Counted from the stretch's first letter, positions 53,628 to 64,000 are shown. The stretch is 64,000 nt of DNA from Suillus spraguei (GCA_016800925.1 JABCPU010000252.1:36172-100171), one strand, 5' to 3'. The notes: generated by a model from the letters alone, not told the origin. Numbers and translations are program-made.

Positions 53628-56600
53628 TCAAAGGGCGTGTTGCTTCTTATAAGCATTCAAAATTCGAGCGGAGTTCTTCAAGTTCTTTTCTGGGAGCCAT
53701 TCGTTATCTCCCGATGAATATCCTTTCCAGGAAACAAGATAACGTCGGCGAGTGCCGATCCCTTTGTGGGAAAGGACTGCTTCTACTTCATATTCTTCTT
53801 CTTCTTCGATGATGTCAGGTGGTGGTTCGGGGAAGTTCGGACCGTGTACGACCGTTTCACTATAGGACGATAAGACAGAAGCATGGAACGTGGGATGAAT
53901 TTTCCACTGCGGAGGGAGTTTGAGTGTGAACGTGATGGGTGATAAGACATCAATGATCGGAAAAGGTCCGTATCGTTTAGGTGCCAATTTCCTTGATGGG
54001 AGTTTGAGTCTAAGATTAGCGGCAGATAGCCAAACCTTATCTCTGATCTTCCATGGGATGTACTTGTCTCCTCGGGATCGTTCAGCCATTGTCTGCATTG
54101 CAATGTTATGACAGGCGATTGCTTCTTCTCTTATCTTCTGCAGAGATCGTACTCGATCTTCTGCTGCGGGGACAGATGAGTCAGGGATAAGGTGGGGAAT
54201 AGCGCGTGGTTCGTATCCCATCATCAAGTAGAAGGGTGATGCATTCCTTGCATCATGTTTTCAGTGGTTATGGACGAATTCGGCGATTGTTAGGTGTTCT
54301 ACCCAATCTTCAGGGTTGTTACGGCAGTAGATGCAAAGGTATGTCTCAAGTTCTTGATTCAGCCTTTCAGTCTGACCGTCAGTCTGTGGGTGATAAGCCG
54401 TGGATGGAGCGATGACGTAGTCAAGAAGTTGGGCAAGTTCCTTAGAGAAACGAGATAGGAACTGCGGTCCTCGATCCGATATAACTTTGTCATGGAGTCC
54501 AAATTGGCGGTAGACGTGTTTCAAAAATAGTTTAGCAATGCCTTCGGAAGTGATGGTTTTCAAGCAAGGGATAATAATTACCCCCTTCGTAAGGCCATGG
54601 TCTACCACGACCATGATACTGTCAAAGCCTCCAGAAACGGGGAGGTCAGTGATAAGATCAACAGAGACCTGGGAGAACGGGCGAACCGCCGACGAGGGAA
54701 TGGGTGCAAGCAGGGGCCGAATAGGATGCGTATCGGTTTTCATTTGCTGACAAAGGGCGCAACCCTCAACATATTTTCGAATATAAGAGCCCATCGCCGG
54801 CCACCAGGCTTCCCGTTTCACGAGTTCTTCAGTTTTGAATCTACCGGGGTGTCCCGCGGTAGGATGATCATGATACCTTTTCAGAATATCGGAGCGATGC
54901 GCCGGTGGAATATAGGTGCGATTCTTAAAATAGAGGACGTTCTCCTCAATCTTCCAGTCAGAGAGTGCCGATTTCATAGGAGGAAGGCACACGCCATCAA
55001 GGGCATCAGACGCCGTCTTGAAGACAGGGTCGTCGAGGGGGTCAGAGGATGACAGCACATCCTGCAAGTCGGTGTCAATAAGACGAACGAATAGAGCATC
55101 AGGGAGGAGGGTCTGGTCCTCGTTATCGTCTTTGCCAGAGTCATAATCAGGCCGGCGGGATAGTGCATCAGGTACCGCTAATTTAGTACCTGCAACGTGA
55201 TGCAGTTCAATGTCATAAATAGACAAAATCAATTGCCAACGTGCTTGGCGACGGGTAAGCTTCTGTGCACTTCTAAAGTACAGAAGGTTCTTGTGGTCGG
55301 TGAATACCAGAACAGGGTGTGGGTTTCCTTCAAGATAATGACGCCATTCGTTCAACGCCCGGATCATGGCAAGGAGTTCCCGATCGAAAATCTGATAGTT
55401 TCGTTCTGCTGGGTTTAAAGACTGTGAGAGATATGCGCATGGGTGATAAACACCATTCTCATCAGTCTGCAGGAGAACTCCGCCGGTTGCTACGAGTGAA
55501 GCATCGGTAGCAATAGCAAATTGTCGGGAAGGATCGGGGTTACGAAGTACCGGTTGGGATGTGAAGCGCCGTTTCAGTTCTTCGAAGGTGTCCATACATT
55601 CGGTTGACCATTCAAAGGCCTTATCTTTCTTCGTTAAATCGATAAGGGGTCGGGCAATGTCAGAGTAATGGGAAATGAACGTGCGGTAGAAGTTGCAAAA
55701 GCCGAGGAATGACCGAACGTCTTTTACAGATGTCGGGACTGGCCATTCGGAGATTCCCTTGGTCTTGGCGGTATCCATAGCAACTTGTCCGGGGCGAATT
55801 ATCATTCCAAGGTATTCCACTTCTTCTGCATCGAAAGTGCATTTCTCCGGTTTCAAGAATAGGTGTTCTTTTCGTATTTTCATCAAAACTCGTCTGGTCC
55901 GTTCGCGGTGTTCCGCCACAGTCGTAGAGAAAATCAGGATATCGTCCATGTAGATAACCATCCATCCTTCATTGATTTCTTGTTGAAAGGTGCGATTCAT
56001 GTATGCTTGAAAAGTTGCTGGGGAATTGCAAAGGCCAAAGAACATGACGTTCGGTTCGAAGAGGCCGAATTCCGTGGTAAAAGCAGCTTTCCACCTATCA
56101 TCAGGATGGATGCGAATGTTGTTATAACCGGACCGAATATCCATTTTCGTAAAGAACTGTGCGTTGTGAAGATGTGCGACAAGGGAAATGGGGAGTGGGA
56201 GCGGATAGGCGTTCTTGACTGTCCAATCATTGATGTAGCGATAATCTTGACAGGGGCGTAATTCTCCACTTTTCTTTCCCACAAAGAAGAAGCCACTGGC
56301 TTGGGGTGACTTCGATTCTGAGATGAATCCTTTCGCAATGTTTTCATCGATAAATGTTTTGACGGCAGCGCGTTCTTTTTCCGATAGCGGGTAGACCTTA
56401 GATGTGCGAGGAATGAAACCAGGTTTAGTATTGATCCGATGATCTATACCAGGGCGTTCGGGGGGTAGTTTGTTCAATCCGTCTTTAGCAAAGACGTCTA
56501 CGAAGTCGTGCAAATAATCTGGGACCAATTCTTCGAAAGATTTCTTTTTCTTTTCCTTCTCATCCGTGGCGAATTCCTGAGCTTTGTTACTGTATTTCGG

Positions 56601-56666
56601 AGGGGGAAGGGGAATTGTGGAGTAGGGAGAGGATTGTTCGAGTTGAGAAGTTCCATCACGTGTCAA
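53628..56666 (-). pseudogene. Gypsy pol: reverse transcriptase, RNase H, integrase, chromodomain
   Basis: One frame from 56666 to 53628, interrupted only by TGA at 54261-54263. The open frame starts without a good ATG, as expected inside a polyprotein. Residues (from 56666): RT about 95-280 with KMDIRSGYNNI and the catalytic YMDD at 239-242; RNase H from about 370 (FAIATDASLVATGG); integrase with an HxxxH..CxxC zinc domain (HPTAGHPGRF, CALCQQMK) and the D-D-E set (VDLITDLP, DRGPQFLS, TERLNQELE). After the TGA come the integrase C-terminal domain (PSRKLAPKRYGPFPI) and a chromodomain (YEVEAVLSHKG, RYLVSWKGYSSGDNEWLPE). Chromodomains of this type steer integration to marked chromatin. Confidence 0.92.
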
Positions 56667-57339
56667 GGTGTATCCATGGATACTTCCTCTATGATCCTCA
56701 TGCTGACTCCGTCGGTATCATATCCACAAGGAATTCTCCATCTCCAAGCTCATAAGAGGAAATTTCGCATACTTCTGGTGCGTGCCAGACATCTTGCATA
56801 GTGTTGAATTGGTCATCATCCTCTGTTGGGATCAACGAGGGCACGGGTTCTTCTTTATCAGGGGTTTCTTCAATTGAAGCTGAAAGAGTTTTCGGGGGAA
56901 TGTAGAACTTGGAAAGTTTCGGACATTGGTATCCCGTCCAGGGATTTCTTCGTCAGTTTTCGTTTTCCATGTTTCTGTTCCTCTATTGGTCGTTGCTCAA
57001 TAGGTTCTTGTCCGACCCGATGCTCGGGTTCGGAGACGTTCTTGCGCTTTTCCGCGCGGGGAATCGGTGATACTGATCTCGGCAATTGGACGCGTGGAGT
57101 GAGGTCTGTAGTACGTGGCATTCGTGCTTCTGGTTCTGGGTCTTCGGGCGTCAATAGGAGAAGCGATGAAAGGTTTCGGAAGCGGGAATGTTGCCATCTA
57201 GTGTGGTGATTGAAGAGTTGGGGCAACCCGTTCTTCTTCCGATCCTATCTAGATCAATTTCGATCTCATCTGATTTCTCCGTCTGCAAAGGACAAGTGTT
57301 TCAGCAGCCCAATCTATAATTGGGTTCATTGCCGTAACC
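56667..57339 (-). pseudogene. Gypsy protease-RT linker, decayed
   Basis: No continuous frame. The minus strand has a Pro/Glu/Arg-rich stretch (PEPEARMPRTTDLTPRV) typical of the linker before the RT in these elements. Confidence 0.5.
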
Positions 57340-57721
57340 ATGGAATTCCAAGAAGGATTTGATCTCTTCTTCCTAATTTGGTGATGTTGAATTTTCCATA
57401 CATGGTTCGTTCATCAATTTTGACCACAAGAGGCAGTAATGCGTATTGGTCCTCCTTTTATAAGGGTTCCATCGCCGTTGTAACTCGAAATGGTGTTTTG
57501 AGTTTTCGTCGTGTGATTTGATGGAGTTTCACAAACTCCTCAGAGATGAATGTTCCCGCTGCTCCTGAATCGATAACAGCGGTGGTGTCGACGGATTTCA
57601 AGCGAGTACGCGAGTGGAGGGTGATAGGGACACGAAGTTCTTTTCTTTCACCTACAGCGCGTACAAGTCTTAGTATTACATTGGGAGAAACATACGTCGA
57701 GTCTTTGTTTCTCCACATCAA
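57340..57721 (-). pseudogene. Gypsy aspartic protease region
   Basis: Minus strand: TTAVIDSGAAGTFISEEFV carries the catalytic DSG triad. After an in-frame TAA at 57458-57460 the same frame continues to ILLGIPWL, the usual second protease signature, near 57345. A shift follows before the linker to pol. The protease would cut the gag-pol polyprotein. Dead here because of the stop. Confidence 0.75.
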
Positions 57722-57740
57722 AAATCCTGAACAATCCGCC

Positions 57741-58554
57741 TCACGGTTTCTTCATCTTCTTCTTCTCCTTTGACTTCGGTTTGTCGGAGTGGGGTTTCTT
57801 CTTTCTGTCAGGACAGTTATGGATGCGGTGTCCTGTCTTTCTGCATCCGAAGCATTGTCCTTTCTTCATGCATTTGGATCTCTCCATATCGGAGATTTGA
57901 TCTACGACCATTGCGTTGGAATCACGGTTCGGAATATACCGTGCATTCCCGTAGTTCTTTTTCTTCTGTTGTGGAGTATGACGTGTCCTCATGGCATTAA
58001 GCCGATGATGGGCGTTGTCAATAGCAACGCATTGCAGCACAACATCTCTGAATATTTCGGAGACATCTCCTGTATTGAAAAGCTTTGTAAGGATCCCCAA
58101 TTAAGGCTGTCTTGGAAGAACTGGATCTTCATTGCGTTGTCGGTGATCTGAGCCTTGGCTGCAAGTGCCTCAAAGTCAGCGACATAAGTGTGGAGATCTC
58201 CGGTTCCTTGTTTGAGATCCCTAAGCCTTGTGAGCGCGGTTCCTTTGGTATCCACCGGTTCGAATGCTTCTTTGAAGCTCTTCATAAAATCTACCATCGT
58301 CCCATAACCAACTTTTTGTCCCGAAGTGTCGGTAGATTGGGCGTGTTCAAGGAATTGTTCCTTCCACGATTTGGCGTTCTTTTCGGTCATAAAAGATGTT
58401 ATGTAGATGATCTTCTGCTTGTCGGTGGTGTAAAGCTTTTCATTGATGTCAAAGTGCAAATTGCACGACTGGATAAACTCGCGAGAGTTATCACGATCTC
58501 CATCAAACCAGTCGGTTGGCCGATCTTGTACTCGAATTCTTTGGTTGACGACAT
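57741..58554 (-). pseudogene. Gypsy gag, frameshifted
   Basis: The ATG at 58554 opens (MSSTKEFEYKIGQP) but soon goes out of frame. The capsid part is read in a second frame (FDINEKLYTTDKQKIIYI, NAKSWKEQFLEHA, LTRLRDLKQGTGDLHTYV), matching the Retrotrans_gag domain. A further shift near 58060 leads to the nucleocapsid with one CCHC knuckle (CFGCRKTGHRIHNC) and a Lys-rich end. Gag would form the virus-like particle. Confidence 0.82.
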
Positions 58555-58751
58555 GGTTGATGTTTCTTCTAGTGAGTTATACTTTCTCGGTGCCTACACG
58601 CGCTGTCTTGCTGTCCGTCAGGGCTTTTCTTCGTCAGGGGGCTTCCTCTTGACAATCTGCTCAGCGTACCGTACGCTAGTCTGCTGATCTAAGCGATCAG
58701 GGTTCAGGGTCGAAGACTGGATGGTCGACGATCAAATGGACTTTAATCTTT

Positions 58752-59220
58752 TGTTACGAACTGGGGTGGGTCACCAGCGACAGTGAAAAGACACAGACGG
58801 TCTGCTGGGAGTTCTTTCAATGTTCAAAGAGAACAAGGTGAAAGTACAAGGAACCGTTCCGAGTACGATCAAGGGTTCAGCCTCAAAGACAAGTCTAAGA
58901 GGTATCGCGAGAATAGAGACTAAGGCTAAGGAGTGCTTAGACTTAGAGACGATTCAAGACGACTTAGGTTGGAGACCTAAGCGAAGGAGATTCCAGGTAA
59001 AACCCAGTAAGATTAAAGTAGGAATCTACTACAAGTACACTGTGCTTAAATAGGCCAATATGTGCGCACAGACCAAGAGAGACGTGAGAATGTAAGTGCG
59101 TATCCAAAGAAGGAAGGCAACTATAGTACAGATGCGTTGAGCATATGAGTCAGAGTCATGTTACGTAATATACAAGGTAAATGAAGTAGAAAATGAATAG
59201 GGGCACGTACAACTGTAACA
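58752..59220 (-). repeat. Gypsy 5' LTR
   Basis: 469 bp direct copy of 51595-52069. The gag leader lies on its left. On its right it abuts the inverted copy of the extra ORF. Confidence 0.93.
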
Positions 59221-60712
59221 CTCCCTCTGATTATTCTACAGGCTAATCAACTCGCACAAGCACTTGATCAACTAACACCATTTCCAAATGTCTTTCCCCT
59301 GCATACATCACCCCGTTACCATTACCAACATGACTCCGACTCTGATGCAGAAAACTACGGAACCTTACCACCAAAATTGATAACACTTCCTACATTGAAG
59401 CTGCCCTTCTATGCGAAGGACATGCCCTTGAAATTGAAAGAATCCTCACAGAAAGAGGTGCCTTCCCCGCCCTACTCCTCGTCAATATCATTCACACTGC
59501 CACTCTCAATCGAAGCTACTGCCCACAAAACACAGAAATTATGTATCGTCAGCGCCTCCTACATCTACAAAAACGTATTCGTTCTTACACTATGCTGTTG
59601 CTTCCCGTGTCTTTTAAAAGCAATGTTGAAGAAGCTATTCACACGTGGCCGAATGCCGAGCAGGTGTTGCTTGACCTCCCTCTCCACAGAAGATCGCCAC
59701 TTCCTATTCCAGCACCCTCTTCTTCGGCATGTATTCTAGTTTGATGCCCTTTGGCTTATGTACTGCTGTCCAAGAGATCGGACAGCTCACCAACGCAGTC
59801 GTCGAAACATCCAGCAATCAGTCACTTAAACCAGAGCAGCCAGAAACTTAGTCGAAGAAGCCATTTACTGATTTACAAAAAATGCAAGCCGACCTCGCCT
59901 CTCCACGAACCCCATCTCCTATCGAACAACAACCTCACCGCCCCCCGTTCAGTCACCTATGAAATCCCGTTGGGCTATACGAACCTTGCACAGAAGAACA
60001 GCGTGAGGCAGCAAAACTATTAGGAGTCCTTCCCGCTGAGCTGGTAGTGCTCAGTCTCGACTTCGAGACCTTCATATCCACCCTCCCATGTCTATCCGTC
60101 ATCATTTGGTCCAATGGATCCTATCTCGCCAGTCTTAGTAAAAGACTTCAGCATTACCTCTCCTTCTCTTCCAACGAACTTCTTGCGGTTGCTGAACGAG
60201 GGACCACTCCTGATCTCCCCACATCCGCATACACACTCACCAGTAAGCAACAGGCGCAACTTAGATGAGACAACGCCTTTGCCTTGAAACGTATGACACA
60301 ACAGAAAGGGAAGAAGCATGCTAGATCCACCAGTCCCAAACCCATTATCTCACCGTCACCATTACGCATGTCTACCTCTAACACTGATGAAAACAATGAA
60401 ATGCCGATTCTGCGGCATTGTCAGACATCGGCAAAAGAATTGCCTCGACTATCAGTGCCAAATCTGTCTGCGACATGCTCCTACCCTCTGTCTATCTATT
60501 GCCCTCAGCGTCTTGGAGATCCCCTGTTTATGCTTACTTGGAAGGATGATGGATTTTATGATGCACTTCATAGGTGGGAGCAGTATCTTATTAACCGTCG
60601 ACAAAGAAAAGTAGGTCGATGGGCGAGGACTGTAGTGGAGGAAGAAGCGGCTTATATTTAGGGGAAGTGCCGCTGATGAAGACGTCGCTAACTATGACAA
60701 CTTGATCCCGTC
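59221..60712 (+). pseudogene. Inverted, decayed copy of the gypsy extra ORF
   Basis: Starts right at the LTR edge. The upstream DNA (GCACTTGATCAACT) and then the ORF (ATG at 59288, MSFP..) match the minus-strand ORF 53571-52102 end to end: LHLQKRIRSYTMLLLPVSF, the zinc-knuckle region around 60395-60520 (MKCRFCGIVRHRQKNC in one frame), LTWKDDGFYDAL, and the acidic tail near 60670. At least six frame changes. Divergence from the minus-strand copy is clearly greater than between the LTRs, so it is an older or different element, not a duplicate of this insertion. Confidence 0.8.
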
Positions 60713-61683
60713 TATGAATATGCAAGACAATATTTGTCACATAATTGTGACACATGTGACTCCACCAAAAGTGTGACAGAAAGTTATCAATGGTTTCTAC
60801 ACAAGTACATGATTAAAACGAGAAGAATTGTTCTAGACATGTTTGTTGAGCGTCATGCAGTTCTTCACATGTAGGTTAGCGCGAAAATTTCAAAGTTGTG
60901 AAGATAAATCAAGTGAATTTAAGGATCCCCATATTGCATCTTCAAGCTGCTGGCACAAATCACTCGTTGCATGTGACTGATGGGCCCATTTTGTCGTCAT
61001 CAGAATCAGAATCAACTTCAATAACTTCACCATTTGCAACAAGGATTCACGACGGACCTCGTCTGCAATAGATGAGTCACCACCATCAAATGTAGAAGTG
61101 CACCCGTTTGAGAGTTTTGAAGTGTTCAACAATTTTCAGTTTGTGTCACGTAATGAGAATCAATAAAATGATAGACTGTCATCCAGTCAGAGAGTGTGAG
61201 ATTTTGGCGAGAGTGCATTCACTGGCTGTAGAATGAGCTGAAGTTCGAGGATTGTCCTTGGTGATTTTCTGCCACTTTGCAGGCCAGTTGCATACAGTGG
61301 GCTTGTCACGAGGTTTGCGCATTAAGTTTAGAGACATTTTTCAAGTAGTATGGTATTGTTTCAATTGCTCGCTGGCTTCTATACATAGTCAAAAGAGACA
61401 ATACACTGAAGCACAACAATAAATTTATGCGCTATGTTATTGTACACATGTCCCACCTATCAAATCAATACTCATAATGCATATTGGGTATACAAACATT
61501 ATGCATTATGTGTCCAATTACTTGGGAACAACATCGGGATCCACAAAAGTTGATTGCATTATGAGATTTATGCATTGTTTTACCAATATGCATTATGACA
61601 ATTTCAACTGTACTGATAAAGTTTGAAACAAACATTGGTCGGACTTCAAAATAAGTTGCAGCTATCGTCCACCATAATAATTG
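60713..61683. other. Unassigned AT-rich stretch
   Basis: No supported gene. A minus-strand stretch of 80 codons at 60890-61132 is open but unrecognised. At 61475-61620 the phrase ATGCATTATG or TGCATTATG recurs several times, including near-inverted copies. Near 60740 and 61135 there are GTGTCAC/GTGACA words reminiscent of the Helitron leader repeats. Confidence 0.4.
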
Positions 61684-61915
61684 GACGAGTCCACCACCAT
61701 TGTGCCTTTGGCACAGGAAGCAAAAAGGAGTGCTTCGCACTCCTTTTGCTCCTGGCTAAGGCTTCATCCTAATAATTCTGTTTGCCCAAGGCACAGGAAG
61801 GCAAAAAGAGTGGCGAAGCACTTTTTTGCCTTCCTGGCCTTGGCTTCATCCTAATAATTTCTTTTTGCCCACACTCTTTTTGGCTTTCTGGCTTGGCTTC
61901 ATCCTAATAATTATC
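61684..61915. repeat. Hairpin cluster of the short Helitron-like element
   Basis: Three units equivalent to 26505-26745, with the last one reduced to a half (the GCCC..CACTCTTTTTGGC side only) and the middle one altered in the loop (GTGGCGAAGCAC). Confidence 0.85.
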
Positions 61916-62149
61916 TTTAATAATGATAATAGGTCTTGAAATAAATTATAACTTTAACCAATATTTGAGAGAAGTAAAGTACCACATCACCATCTTTGTG
62001 AGTTTATTGCCCATCTCTCCTCATGTCATTGCATGTGATTTTGATTTTTTTTTTTATTTACTGCAAACTATTAACTTGAATAAATCTTTTGTGTCAAGTT
62101 TTAATAGGGGGCAACAGTATTAAGTTGTCACACAACAAAATCATGCAAG

Positions 62150-62720
62150 TGTCCCATCTCCCATCTCCCATTTCCTGTTACTGTCTCCTGTTCTCATTTC
62201 CTCTTACCAGTCTGCTGTCTCCCATCTCCTGTCTCCCATCTCCTGTCTCCCATCTTGTGTCTCCCATCTCCTGTCTTGTGTCTCCCATCTCCCATCTCCT
62301 GTCCTCCCATCTCCTGTCCCATCTCCCGTCTCCTGTACTCCCGTCTCCCGTCTCCTGTCTCCCATCTCCTGTCTCCCATCTCCCGTCTCCCGTCTCCCGT
62401 CTCCGTCTCCCGTCTCCCGTCTCCCGTCTCCCGTCTCCCGTCTCCCGTCTCCGTCTCCCGTCTCCCGTCTCCCGTCTCCCGTCTCCCGTCTCCCGTCTCC
62501 CGTCTCCCGTCTCCCGTCTCCCGTTCCCGTCTCCCGTCTCCCGTCTCCCGTCTCCCGTCTCCCGTCTCCCGTCTCCCGTCTCCCGTCTCCTGTCTCCCGT
62601 CTCCCGTCTCCCCGTCTCCCGTCTCCCGTCTCATCTCCCATCTCCTGTTCCTGTCTTCCCATCTCCTGTCTCCTGTCTCCCGTCTCCTGTCTCCCACCTC
62701 CCACCCTGTCTCCCATGCCT
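62150..62720. repeat. 7-bp minisatellite (CCCGTCT)n
   Basis: About 570 bp of heptamers. The core (about 62380-62590) is almost pure CCCGTCT, broken by a few 6-bp units. The flanks are dominated by CCCATCT and CCTGTCT, each one C-to-T or G-to-A step from the core. Long open frames across it are by-products of the 7-nt period and are not genes. Confidence 0.93.
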
Positions 62721-63480
62721 TCATTCTCTCCTCCCCATGCTCTTCTGTCCCCCCATCTCTCCATCCTAATGATCATAGCAGCTTTTTAAACAATTAACAT
62801 GATTTTTCAAATGACAAAGTTTCAGATTCTTTGATATCCAAAATCTAAGAGAAATTTATCAGAGGATTTTTCTGAGGGTGGGGAGGACACTTCCAGCCTG
62901 CTGCGCAACTTCCAACCTGGTATTGGTGCTGATGGGGTAACTTGTCATAAGGTATTGACAAATTGACCATGCCTTTTGATGGCGCCCACCACTCCTTCCA
63001 GCCCCTGATGAGTTCCTTCTGTTTTTACCTATCAAGCCATCTTCTGCAATTGCACTCATTTTTTGCTTGCCCTCCTTTTTTGCTTTCCACTCCTTTCCAC
63101 TCCTTTTTGGGCTTTCACTTTTGGCTTCACACTCCCTTTGGCTCCCTTGGCGCCATCCTAATAATTTGGTTTTACCCCAACCCATGGCAAATTTGACCAG
63201 CTGCGCAGTCACGTGACCAAATCACGCCATCACGCAATCACACAATGGGACAACTGTTGATCGGCACTCGAAAAAACCGCGAGAAATTAAGCAAGCTAAC
63301 TGAAAAAATGTGGCCTTTAGCAAAAACCACATGGCCCTACGCGACGTATGCGAAAGCCACGCGAGCTAGCGACAACTTTCACACCCATTCTCCCTTTCTT
63401 CTTAGAGATGATTTCCATAGGCTGAAATATCTCTGATTAGAATATACCGGAGTCTCAAAAATTTACCAAACATTGCTGAT

Positions 63481-63810
63481 ATGTTAATCTATACTGGAAT
63501 AATCCCCCATACGCTCATTCAATTAAATTTAGTCTGGTCTTTGATGGACAATAGCTTTGCAGTCCAGCAGCTGCTTCTTGAAAAGAATGAGGCTGAACAT
63601 TTCATTGACGATGAGAGACTTATGGTGCTTGCTGCTGCTATCATTGCCGGGAGTGAGTATCATGACAAGAGCACATTGACACTCGCACCCACATTGTTTT
63701 GTACCTTTGCTGACCCCAACTACTTCCAAATCCTCGTATCAACACCCCATGGAAGGTGCTATACGATAGTCAACATGATAGAGCCTTCAATCAACTACAA
63801 TGGGCATTGA
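63481..63810 (+). CDS. Unrecognised ORF near the window end
   Basis: 109 codons from ATG (MLIYTGIIPHTLIQLN) to TGA, with balanced composition (DERLMVLAAAIIAGSEYHDK, LVSTPHGRCYTIVNMIEPS), unlike the low-complexity DNA to its left. No domain recognised. It could be a single exon of a gene that continues past 63841 or one captured next to the Helitron-like element. 63811-64000 holds no further clear frame. Confidence 0.35.
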   Translation: MLIYTGIIPHTLIQLNLVWSLMDNSFAVQQLLLEKNEAEHFIDDERLMVLAAAIIAGSEYHDKSTLTLAPTLFCTFADPNYFQILVSTPHGRCYTIVNMIEPSINYNGH

Positions 63811-64000
63811 TGTGCCCACCTTCTCCTCACTACTTACTACAGGCTTTGCGCAAGCCTGGTATGAGACACCAATACTCGTGAGGATGTCTCTGTGCATGGA
63901 ACTCCAAGGATAGATAAATGCTCCCTTGATGCCTGCAGGGGCACTTGGGCTTGCACTACATTATCTCAACTCTACTATGCATGCCATTAGCCTCCAGCAG

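Larger units (their letters stand above)
51595..59220 (-). mobile_element. Ty3/gypsy chromodomain retrotransposon (chromovirus), degenerate
   Basis: Two direct LTRs (51595-52069 and 58752-59220), about 98% alike, with TGTTAC/GTAACA ends, enclose minus-strand gag, protease, RT-RNase H-integrase, chromodomain and an extra zinc-knuckle ORF, in that order from right to left. The A5G5-type polypurine tract sits at 52073-52082 next to the left (3') LTR. The flanks show no target duplication (GCAGAC on the left, CTCCC on the right). Several frames are broken, so it is not autonomous now. Confidence 0.9.
61684..63408 (-). mobile_element. Non-autonomous Helitron-like element
   Basis: Left (3') end GACGAGTCCACCACC plus the same hairpin (TGTGCC TTT GGCACA) and large hairpin units as the Helitron at 26488. 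Right (5') end on the minus strand starts TCTCTAAGAAG after a host A and shares about 90 bp with 33580-33668. Between them is no helicase gene, only AT-rich DNA and a 7-bp minisatellite. About 1.7 kb, likely mobilised in trans. An eroded extra hairpin unit at 63060-63170 suggests nested copies. Confidence 0.68.

Noticed and set aside
62380..62590. Possible telomeric or subtelomeric repeat
   Set aside because: The unit CCCGTCT is not TTAGGG-like, it is interstitial, and ordinary sequence follows on both sides.
62194..62797. Several open frames of 170-226 codons on both strands across the CCCGTCT array
   Set aside because: A 7-nt repeat without stop words is open in many frames at once; the peptides are just RLPSPVS- or RRETGDG-type repeats.
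1..64000. tRNA, rRNA and snRNA genes
   Set aside because: No cloverleaf arms with A/B-box sequences or rRNA-like conserved blocks were recognised by eye; a covariance-model scan would be decisive.

Overview
The window looks like repeat-dense accessory DNA from a basidiomycete fungus, most likely a mushroom-forming Agaricomycete. The evidence is short spliceosomal introns (46-60 nt with GT..AG ends), an N-terminal cytochrome P450 fragment of a type common in mushrooms, a multi-membrane-span protein family that I know only from Agaricomycetes, and the mobile elements: an APE-type LINE with RNase H, a chromodomain Ty3/gypsy element, and a Rep-Pif1 Helitron. No rRNA, tRNA, CRISPR array or prokaryotic operon was seen.

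Positions 1-46061 are a decayed tandem array of about four copies of one multigene unit. The unit order is: P450 remnant (- strand), an unrecognised multi-exon gene remnant (+), a multi-span membrane protein gene (-) with a second degenerate copy beside it, more remnants, and in units 1 and 3 a module carrying a small secreted cysteine-rich gene (-). Unit 1 is about 1-12540, unit 2 about 12540-22320, unit 3 about 22321-42950, and unit 4 about 42950-46061. The start of unit 3 (22321-26432) is nearly identical to 1-4018, so one duplication is recent; unit 2 is much more diverged. The only membrane-protein copy that reads intact is 24868-26385, and the only intact secreted-protein gene is 10618-10881.

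Mobile elements have landed throughout the array. A 7.2 kb Helitron (26488-33668) lies in unit 3. A complete LINE (34219-40478) has a poly(A) tail and a 12-bp target duplication and sits inside a membrane-gene remnant. Unit 4 holds two solo LTRs (43001-43476 and 44147-44915), each with a 5-bp target duplication. Unit 2 holds an 856-bp Tc1/mariner-like deletion derivative (20613-21468) with 37-bp inverted repeats and a TA duplication. A second LINE of the same family (46062-51594) is cut in its RNase H domain by the LTR of a chromodomain gypsy element (51595-59220).

The gypsy element has an extra zinc-knuckle ORF between its integrase/chromodomain and its 3' LTR. A second, inverted and decayed copy of that ORF (59288-60712) abuts the outer edge of its other LTR. 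The element's flanks do not match, which points to a rearrangement. Downstream is a short Helitron-like relative (61684-63408) containing a 7-bp minisatellite, and then an unrecognised ORF near the window end.

The most striking cross-cutting signal is that the Helitron (twice), the second LINE, the gypsy pol and the gypsy extra ORF are each interrupted by in-frame TGA codons at probable arginine positions. This fits C-to-T change at CpG and contrasts with the fully open LINE at 34219-40478.
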